Part shown: in pieces, positions 54,795-64,000 of the stretch
Layout: each line of letters opens with the position of its first letter
Position numbering within the stretch: position 1 is the first letter of the stretch
Assembly: GCA_018340805.1 (NCBI GenBank)
Contig: JACMZG010001913.1
Location: forward strand, 28,824,434-28,888,433
Length of the DNA: 64,000 nucleotides
From: Microvelia longipes
Lineage: Eukaryota > Arthropoda > Insecta > Hemiptera > Veliidae
Direction: 5' to 3'
Program-made: the position numbers and the translations under genes
The notes under the pieces: model-generated
What the model was told of the DNA's origin: nothing
Databases searched by the model: none
The model's input: only the letters and a program-made list of their open reading frames with translations

Positions 54795-56394
54795 TTATTC
54801 TAGTTAAAGTAGGATTCTTAAATCGACTCTCACTGACGGATTTTTAATCCACATATTTTAATGTTTTAGAAACATACTCATTGCTTGTTAACAAATTTCT
54901 CAAGTCATATCTTTTTTTCACTCCAAAACAGAGAGAAATAAAATATCCAATTATTAAAATTATCCTTGTAACTATGAGCTTGTTTGGAATACGAGGGGGC
55001 GTATATACTATGCCTTACTATTATTATATATAATAGGCTTGTATATGATACAAGCCTTATCATCAGTCAGAGCTGCAAACATCATGGCATTAGAACAACT
55101 GTCAGTTGCTGGACTTTAAAATAGGAGAGTTTTACCTTATTACTCCTTAACATGTATAAAATTATACTTAAAATTAAAAATATTAAAATTTTACAATAAT
55201 GAAGCCTAACAAAAATTTTCTCATCAGATTTTTTTTTTAATTTTAAAGTGAAGATATTTACATTTTTGTTTGTTTTTACCCTCACCTACCTTCTTCCTCT
55301 TTACAACCAATAGCAATATTATTGATTTGTTCTCTTAATATAAATAGGGATAGCTTTAACTAAGTAATTGTTTAGTTTGTTTAAAATTAAACTAATGACA
55401 AAATTTTGTTTAAATTTGCTCTCTAGCTTTAGTAACACCCCCCTTATAGATTTATGTTTTTTGTATCGAGAAATTATCTATAACATAAAAAATGTACTAA
55501 AAGGTAATGATAATTTTTTTAAACTTTTATAAAAAAACATTATTAGACACGGCTACAAATAAATATTGTGATTAACTACAAATTTTGTTATTATTTGTCG
55601 TTGATCTCGTTTTCAGCTACGACGTCTAATCATAGAGGCTGTGGACTTTGTGTCTACACCGACTGTGAATTCATTTTATAGTGACTTTAATAGGCGTCGT
55701 TATATCGACATATTTATTAAGTTTGATCAAAGCGTCAACTAAGAACCGTTTCTATTGGTTACAATTTTAACTTTTCTTCGCCTACTATGGTAAAAAGCAA
55801 TTTAAGCTCAGTGTTTTTCTGTGCATTATTAAAATATTACAAAATCTAATTCCATAGTGTATTTTGATGTACGATTATTTCCCAATAATGATATGTCTTA
55901 CGGCAACTCCCATAATAATTTGCAATTAGGGAAAGCCTAATAATCCAAACTTTTTATATTGTTCATTTCACTGAAATGAGTGCCTGATTAATGTTATATT
56001 ATACTGATTAAGTCTAAACAATCAAAGTCTCAAGTGTAAAAGTTAAATTTTATCATTACCTTATAATTTAATGTGAAATCTGCTTTGTAATGTTATGAGG
56101 TGTTTTATAGTATGTGCTATGCACAGTAGTAAGTACTGACTTACCTTTTTCTTTTTGTGTTTTATACTTTCTTAAGAGTCAATAATAATAGTTATATTAG
56201 ATTAAAAAAAAACACAAATTTTATATCATGTTAAAATAGCAAATGATATTTGTTTAGTTAATATAGGTTCTTTATATGTTTAGGATCACAGTTAAATAGA
56301 GTATTTATATTTTTAGTTAAAATGATAAAATATAATTAAAATTTTATTACAGACTGCATCAATATTTATTTATGCTCCAAGAGAGTAAAGAACG
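54795..56394. other. AT-rich noncoding DNA
   Basis: No gene or repeat recognised; short open frames lack domains. Confidence 0.5.
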
Positions 56395-56930
56395 CTATTA
56401 TTTCCCTGAGCAGTTATTTGGCTTCTAAGGGGAAAGCCGAGGAAACCAAATAATTTAACTCCTGAGGAAGTTATGACTATAACTCCCAAGGCAAAGAAAA
56501 GAAGGTAATTATTGAAAGGGAAAATTAGCATATTACTCCCAAGATTCATACAAGATTTTGACGTAAATTAAATGTTATATTTTTACTTTTATGAATTTTG
56601 TTTTTTGTCAAGGTCACACCCTTATAAATTTTGTGGTCATCCCCCCCCCCCTAAGGAATATAGCTCCAAACAACTTTTTTTTTACCTGAAATGGAATTTG
56701 AGTGATATTTTTTGTTGTTATTCCTTTATAAATTTTGGGAGTGTCTTCCCTGAATTTTGAATACTCCCTCTTAGAAGGTAATATAAGATTTAGGGGCTCT
56801 AACCCCTATTATAGAAAACACTTCTTACTCCCATGGGTGAAAAAAATACTTTTTAGTCACAAGGGAATGGTTAGAAACTTTTACTCCCTTGGGAGTGACA
56901 AGTGATTCTTAACTCCCTAAAAACTAGTCA
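56395..56930. repeat. Dispersed ACTCCC-type repeat words
   Basis: GGGGAAAGCCGAGG, TAACTCCTGAGG, TATAACTCCCAAGGCAAAG, TTACTCCCTTGGGAGTGA and TTAACTCCCTAAA recur through this stretch in both orientations and resemble 42069-42235. A C run (10 C) lies at 56641-56652. No coding. Confidence 0.35.
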
Positions 56931-58149
56931 AACTTGACATTATATACCATCTTAAGAAAAAATGTATATTTTACTAATTTTTAAATTTTAGAAACAAGCA
57001 ATCAAATGTTGAGTGGGGGGATGTGAGAGATAGAGTGACGAGCAAACAGCATATAGGTATCGATGGATATTAAAAAAAAATATTTTAAAAAAGTCCATAC
57101 CTCATAAAAGAGCCAGGTTGGCAATACCGTTTTAATATTTTACTGTGTTTTACAGTTCATAGCACACTTGAAGGACAAAGCAATACTAAGTAGTGTAAAT
57201 ACTCTATTGCCTGACTTATTTACTTAGGTCTTGAAATTCAAGAAAATGAAATGTGCTTTGACTTTAAATCAGAGACGTCAAGTTTTTTTATTTCACAAAA
57301 AGGCACTTATTTATTTTAAAAAATACTAAGATAATCATTTAGTTTTGGGTTCCATTGGATTGTTTTGCAATTATATTGTGGGTGCAAGGGAGATTAAATA
57401 TGATTGATAATCCTTTGTCAAATAGTTTTATTCAACAAAGGAATATCAACTAACCAGGGCATATTCTTTGTCAAATCGGCCATTTTTCTATAATTGGTAT
57501 ATCAATCCACTGCTGCACAAAACTAACTTAATGTTAACAATACCAATAATCTATATGGTAAATAATGGTATGAACCACCATTAATTACTATAATATGGTC
57601 TATAAGCCATAATAGAACTTAATTATCATTGTATTTATTAAAATTAATTGTATAAATTATTTTTTACTACTATTTTTGACTCTTAAAGGTAAAACAGTCA
57701 ACTGCCAAAATTGTAAAAAAAGCCTGTTAACTGAAATAATTAATTTTCTTAATTAGTTTTACTTAGACTATGTTCTGCCTAATCAGTGACACATTCAATT
57801 ATCTTTTTTAAACTTCCATTGCATTGATACCGCATACTGCGTACCCATGATCAGGTGGAGTCTGGCCAGTGAAGGCATGGGCTCTCTGTGGGCCCCTCAG
57901 CCAGAAATAAATAAAATGATAAAAAAAATATTTTACAAGTTATAATTTATTCATTATAATAATGTAATAAATATTTATGAAACCAGAGTCAAAGGTGCCC
58001 AGTACTCTAACGTAGAGTCTAAAGAGCTACTGGGGACAATTTTTAAAAGTGCATGAAACTATTCTCAATTTATACCTAAAGGTATTCTCAATTTGTTACC
58101 TTAAAGTAAGGGGTTTAAGGCCTCTTCATTTTACGTGGACTTTTTTAAG
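56931..58149. other. Noncoding DNA
   Basis: No gene seen. CATACTGCGTACCCATGAT at about 57833 resembles CATACTGAGTACACATGAT at about 58706, a short direct repeat flanking the next block. Confidence 0.45.
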
Positions 58150-58430
58150 GACTATATGGAAGACTAGGGCAAAAAAGGCCCCTTAGCATAATTGACTAGG
58201 GCCCTAAAGCAGCATAAAAGAGCTCTTGATATTTATGTTTTTTAGGTAATTAAAATTATATTCTAAATTTTAGATTTTTACGACTTCTATGCATTACACC
58301 TAGATGTTTAAGGGCCCCATAAAAAGATTAGATGCTATAATGACCCTTAACATACATGGTCAGGGCCTTAAAACAGCAGAACTGGGCCTTAGAGATGTAT
58401 GTTTTTCAAATTTCTAATCTCAAGTACAGC
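58150..58430 (+). repeat. Degenerate direct duplication, about 180 bp
   Basis: CCTTAGCATAATTGACTAGG, GCCCTAAAGCAGCA and a TTTATGTTTTT(T/C) segment recur about 180 bp later as CCTTAACATACATGGTCAGG, GCCTTAAAACAGCAGA and GTATGTTTTTC. Old two-unit tandem. Confidence 0.5.
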
Positions 58431-61094
58431 CCTCGATCAGGATCCTAAATCAGAACAAAAGGATCCTTGAGGTTAAAAATGAAATAGTTTAATCAAATAT
58501 TACATTTAAATGAATCAACTAAGTTTTAATTTTAAGTTTATTTTATACTTACTTATTTAAAACACAGCTTGCTGTAATAATTATTATTACTACTTGGAAA
58601 GCAATGCAGGACCCCCTCCCCTATTGGACCCATTTAAATATAGGTTTGGGCCCTTTTAGACCAAACCCTCCTTGGTCCATTTTGGCTCAGTCCACCACTG
58701 CCTATGATACAGCATACTGAGTACACATGATACAGAAACTTTTGATTGGCTTAAGTCTCTATCCCTCCTGCCCTATTCCTTTCACTACCTAAGGATACTT
58801 CTTCTCTTTCCATCAGAAGGGAACCTGTATCCTGAAAATGGGTATTGTGTGTCTTTTATGCCATGGCTTTGATGAAGATATCAGTTTAAAAATAAAATTT
58901 AAAAATATTCTAATTCCAAATTTCGAACTCATAATTTTTTTAATTTTGTCAGTTGACTTTTAGAATTAAGATTTATTTAATAAAATGTATCAATTTAAAA
59001 ATAAATATATATGTATTGAAAAAAAGCTTTAATTAATGATATAATGTTTTTAGTGTATTTCGACTTGTGTAACAAAATGTGTCAAATACAACTGATCTTA
59101 TTGTATAGAATTTTGTTTTATTTTTGACCGCATAAACTGAGTAAACATGCAAACATTGGAAACATCACTTGAGTAATTCTGCTGTTAACCTTTTAAAGTT
59201 GCATATTTTCATTTTTCTGAGAGTTGACTCTCATTCTCTTGAGATGTTTGGTATGTAAGAAAGATGGTATGTCGAATGCTGATGTGTTTTGTTATTATCT
59301 TGTGATAACTTCTGTGTGATTTTTTCTGAAGATTTCTAAATCTCTAAAGACTTCTATTTTTCTAAAGATATCTGGATCAAATATTTTCCCTAATTCATAT
59401 TTGGCGGGATGGAAGTGTTGGCATCAGCACTGTATGAAAACAAAATTTTCGCTTTCATGTAAATTTTAATAGGTAATTGAATGAAAATTAAAGACTATGA
59501 ATTTTCTTTCTTTTTGCAAATCAAAAATTGTATAGGATTTGAAGTTTGGCGACATTTATTTATTAATTTGTATTACAGTTTTATATAACCACAAAGAATA
59601 CAAATAAAATTAGAAATTTACAACTTATAACAAAAAACACCTTTATGTGGAACTATTATAATTTTTCACTATAACTTTAATAGAGCTAACACTGGCACTA
59701 ACACTAAATCACAGATAAGCGCTGAACTAGACATTTCTAAAAATACTTATTATGAACTACTTTCACTTACTTAAATTATTTTAATTTACTTACTTTAAAT
59801 TAAATTACTTAAATACTAAATTAAATTAAAAAAACTAAACTTAATTTTTACATTTAAAAACAACACAATACTATTGGAATTAGAAAGAAATACTACTTAA
59901 AAATAAATTCAAAAGAACAGAGTTGGAATAGTTACGTGGAAGGATAATTTGAGGATAAAACCATTAAGTTATGTATATAAAATAAATAAGTTAGTAATAA
60001 TAAGTGAACCACCTACATGACTTAAAGGTTAATATTAGATAACAAATAAGTCAATATAAATCATAATTTGTATATACAAAGACAAAACTACTAAGAAGGT
60101 AACAAAGTGATATGGGTAACAAACCATAATATTCAGGGTAATAGAAAAATTATATCAGAAAGTCATTTTTTTCTACCCCCTCTTTTGGGGAAAGCTAAGT
60201 GGAAAGAGTTTGAATTTGGGGTCAGTCGGACATTAAATGATTTTAGAGAGATAGTTCTGACATCACAAGGAAGTAGAGGAAAGAAGATTTTCTCTCTTGA
60301 GAAAATCATGGAAAGTAGCAAGAGCGGGAGAGATCTCCAGAAAAGGAAAAAGCTATGTATATTTTTCTTTCAACATAATGTGTAAAAGTCATTTTGAGGA
60401 GTGGGGGGGGGGTGAAAGGAGAAGGGGAAGTCTACTCACCCAAAGGGTTGCTGTGTAAATAAAAGGGGACCCTGTGTCTTTTGTTTTTATTTTAGAAGGT
60501 GTGCTCAGAGCTATTTTTATTTGTCAGAATTGCCTTCATTTTTAAGAAATAATAACATCATTAAATAATTTGTATTTAATTCCATGCTATTGGATTTTTA
60601 AGCTCAGCTTATTAAACGGACTAGTTGTGATAATATGTTTTGCTTATATTTCCATTAAATAATTATACCTAAATTATTCCAAAGTTGCGTGTTTGTAATT
60701 ATGAACAGAGTCTGTAAGAGTACCCATTTGGTTGCTATTAACTAATAAATGTCAAGATATATTTTGGAAAGACTCATCTTCTTTGTTGATAAATAAATAA
60801 AACAAAACTTAATTGAAAATTGGAAAAAGGAACTTTAAAGCTGATGTAGCCCATGCCACCATCCTTATGCAGAATCCATTATTGATGCTAATATATCAGG
60901 ATGACTCATTTTATTTGTTGTTAACTGATTAGATTAAAGTTAATTGCAAATTGTTCATGCTATATAATTTCTTATATTTCACTTCAAATACATAATAAAT
61001 GTGCTTAGTAATGTGAACAAATGTGATAATAATCCAAAACAAAGAGACTTATACTTGGAGGTAGGACTCGGGTAAAATAACACAGTGATAAAGG
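58431..61094. other. AT-rich noncoding DNA
   Basis: No supported gene. The frame at 60107-60385 has no Met-start support or domain. A TTATTTATTAATTTGTATTA block at about 59559 could be the 3' end of an old minus-strand LINE. Confidence 0.45.
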
Positions 61095-61340
61095 GTCACT
61101 GTGGTTACTCCCCTTATAGCGTTGTCGGGGAGTAACCATCAGAAGAAGGTTACTCAGAGACCTTTTTTCAATGGCTACTCCCCTTAGTTAAGATATCACA
61201 TCTTTGTCTTTCCCCCTATTCTAACCCTAACAAAAGGCCCAATGCTTTTATATATCCCTGGGTATGCGTATTATAATGTAAAATATATAAAGATTAGTAA
61301 TAAAACCAAAAAACTAAGGGGAGTAACCAGTCTGATCTCA
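61095..61340. repeat. Inverted repeats built on GGTTACTCCCC
   Basis: A perfect 11-bp hairpin GGTTACTCCCC (61103-61113) / GGGGAGTAACC (61127-61137), then GGCTACTCCCCTTAGTT at about 61170 and its complement AACTAAGGGGAGTAACC at about 61312. The outer pair could bound a small element of about 230 bp. Confidence 0.5.
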
Positions 61341-61796
61341 AAGGGTAGTAACTAACTAAAGGCCACACAGATGAAAAAACAGTATAGTACTACCCAAAAA
61401 GGGAATAACTATCTAAAGAAGTGCCCAATAGATGGTAGGTAGTAAACTGAGTTTGGGTACCACCAAAGAGATTTACTTAGAGAGAGGATACAATGGCTCG
61501 TAGTAGCTTGTTACCATTATTAAGTTTAACACTCTAACACTGACTGACTATCACCAATAAATCACACTCAACATAGCCCAGACAAACTTGAACCCTAATT
61601 TTTTTAAACCAAGCCTAAGACAAGGAAACTCGCAGCTGATATTTTTAATTTTTACTTTGCTACAATATTTTTTCTTGTCTTATCATAAAATCATTTAAAC
61701 AATTACCTTGTCTAGGGACTGCCTAAAACACTGAAAGAGGAACTACTGAATACAAGAAACTGAACAGAGCATATCCAGGCTAAAGCTATAATGACT

Positions 61797-64000
61797 GTAC
61801 CTACAGACTTGATATTTAGTACAAACATAGATAACAACATTATAAGAGTGTGGACACTTCGTCCAGTGGAAATATATTGTGGTTAACCACACTTATATAC
61901 TCGATTAAGTATTTCACTGAATACATTATGTTTCCACTGAACGGCCAAATGGCTGTACCTACAGACTTCATATTTAGTACCAACATAGATAAACACATTA
62001 TAAGAGTATCCACACTTCGTCCAGTGGAAATATATTGTGGTTAACCACACTTATGTACTCGATTAAGTATTTCACTGAATACATTATGTTTTCACTGAAC
62101 GGCCAAATGGCTGTACCTACAGACTATATTTAGTACAAACATAGATTAACATTATAAGAGTATCCACACTTCGTCCAGTGGAAATATATTGTGGTTAACC
62201 ACACTTATGTACTCGATTAAGTATTTCACTGAATACATTATGTTTTCACTGAACGGCCAAATGGCTGTACCTACAGACTTGATATTTAGTACAAACATAG
62301 ATAATTAACATTAAGAGAGTCCACACTTCGTCCAGTGGAAATATATTGTGGTAACCACACTTATATACTAATTAATTTTTACAACAGCCAAATGGCTGTA
62401 CCTACAGACTTGATATTTAGTACAAACATAGATAAAACATTATAAGAGATCCACACTTCGTCCAGTGGAAATATATTGTGGTAACCACACTTATACTCGA
62501 TTAAGTATTTCACTGAATACATTATGTTTTCACTGAACGGCCAAATGGCTGTACCTACAGACTTGATATTTAGTACAAACATAGATATTAACATTATAAG
62601 AGAGTCCACACTTCGTCCAGTGGAAATATATTGTGGTAAACCACACTTATATACTCGATTAAGTATTCACTGAATACATTATGTTTCACTGAACGGCAAA
62701 TGGCTGTACCTACAGACTTGATATTTAGTACAAACATAGATAACAACATTATAAGAGGTCCACACTTCGTCCAGTGGAAATATATTGTGGTAAACCACAC
62801 TTATATACTCGATTAAGTATTTCACTGAATACATTATGTTTCACTGAACGGCCAAATGGCTGTACCTACAGACTTGATATTTAGTACAAACATAGATAAC
62901 AACATTATAAGAGTATCCACACTTCGTCCAGTGGAAATATTGTGGTAAACCACACTTATATACTCGATTAAGTATTTCACTGAATACATTATGTTTTCAC
63001 TGAACGGCCAAATGGCTGTACCTACAGACTTGATATTTAGTACAAACATAGATAACAACATTATAAGAGATCCACACTTCGTCCAGTGGAAATATATTGT
63101 GGTTAACCACACTTATATACTCGATTAAGTATTTCACTGAACCCAAATGGCTGTACCTACAGACTTTGATATTTAGTACAAACATAGATAACAACATTAT
63201 AAGAGATCCACACTTCGTCCAGTGGAAATATATTGTGGTAAACCACACTTATATACTCGATTAAGTATTTTCACTGAATACTTTAGGATTCCACTGATCG
63301 GCCAAATGGCTGTACCTACAGACTTGATATTTAGTACAAACATAGATAAAACATTATAAGAGGTCCACACTTCGTCCAGTGGAAATATATTGTGGTTAAC
63401 CACACTTATATACTCGATTAAGTATATTACTGAACAGCCAAATGGTTGTACCTACAGACTTGATATTTAGTACAAACATAGATAACAACATTATAAGAGA
63501 TCCACACTTCGTCCAGTGGAAATATTGTGGTAAACCACACTTATATACTCGATTAAGTATTTCACTGAATACATTCCACTGACGGCCAAATGGCTGTACC
63601 TACAGACTTGATATTTAGTACAAAATAGATAACATTATAAGAGAGTCCACACTTCGTCCAGTGGAAATATATTGTGGTTAACCACACTTATATACTCGAT
63701 TAAGTATATTACTGAACAGCCAAATGGCTGTACCTACAGACTTGATATTTAGTACAAACATAGATAACAACATTATAAGAGTGTCCACACTTCGTCCAGT
63801 GGAAATATATTGTGGTTAACCACACTTATATACTCGATTAAGTATTTCACTGAATACTTTTTTCACTGACGGCCAAATGGCTGTACCTACAGACTTGATA
63901 TTTAGTACAAACATAGTAAATAACATTATAAGGGTGTCCATACATCGTCCAGTGGAAATTTATTGTGGTTAACCACACTTATATACTGAATTATGTATTT
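61797..64000 (+). repeat. Satellite array, monomer about 150 bp, continuing beyond the window
   Basis: CGTCCAGTGG occurs 15 times at intervals of 130-158 bp (61860 to 63945, mean about 149). Each monomer has GGCTGTACCTACAGACTT, ATATTTAGTACAAACATAG, the self-complementary TGTGGTTAACCACA (or a one-base variant) and CTCGATTAAGTATTTCACTG. Length variation comes mainly from deletions in the AATACATTATG..GAACGG part. The minus-strand frames repeated through it are translations of the satellite. Confidence 0.95.

Noticed and set aside
62379..63403. Several minus-strand frames repeating a common peptide
   Set aside because: They are translations of the roughly 150-bp satellite and shift frame with each indel.
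61797..64000. CRISPR-like array of repeats
   Set aside because: The whole monomer is conserved with no unique spacers, and the setting is eukaryotic: a satellite.

Overview
This is an AT-rich (roughly 70% A+T by eye) animal genomic window. It is intron-bearing and repeat-laden, and most likely comes from an arthropod, probably an insect. The case for arthropod rests on Jockey/CR1-type LINEs, a TATA plus TCAGT initiator core promoter, a pogo-like MITE, 5S-derived SINEs, and a LINE carrying a tobamovirus-like helicase, an association reported in insects. I could not fix the order; Hemiptera is only a guess.

The only gene resolved confidently is M-Ras on the + strand: four coding exons (28071-28263, 32964-33117, 41229-41391, 42734-42817) with consensus splice sites and matching phases. 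They encode 197 residues with all five GTPase G-boxes, a polybasic tail and a CCLM CaaX box. Its leader exon carries a three-codon upstream ORF, and its introns (4.7, 8.1 and 1.3 kb) are packed with SINEs, MITEs, LINE fragments and minisatellites.

Layout: 1-490, end of a retroelement plus a terminal repeat that recurs at 30 kb and 45.5 kb. 859-1717, a 177-bp satellite running into an assembly gap. 1718-9000, gene-poor AT-rich DNA with one possible small exon. 9000-14935, a decayed but nearly complete LINE. 15056-16482, a foldback-like element built of TTCGACGGAA-type subrepeats. 17340-20733, a second, 5'-truncated LINE with a poly(A) tail. 20735-26260, dispersed repeats and a possible minus-strand promoter. 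28041-43180, the M-Ras gene. 43380-44103, a long palindrome. 45.4-47.4 kb, retroelement terminal repeat and pogo-like MITE. 48-61 kb, mostly unannotatable DNA with one plausible terminal coding exon (53129-53605). 61797-64000, a satellite with a monomer of about 150 bp that continues past the window.

The most interesting object is the LINE at 9-15 kb. Its first reading frame appears to join a CCHC zinc-knuckle Gag to a superfamily 1 helicase that looks like those of plant-type positive-strand RNA viruses. This frame ends in an ATGA overlap with the endonuclease-reverse transcriptase frame. As I recall, helicase-bearing insect LINEs have been described with the helicase at the C-terminus of ORF2; the placement before the endonuclease seen here looks different. 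The copy is dead (several frameshifts), so relatives elsewhere in the genome are needed to prove the architecture.
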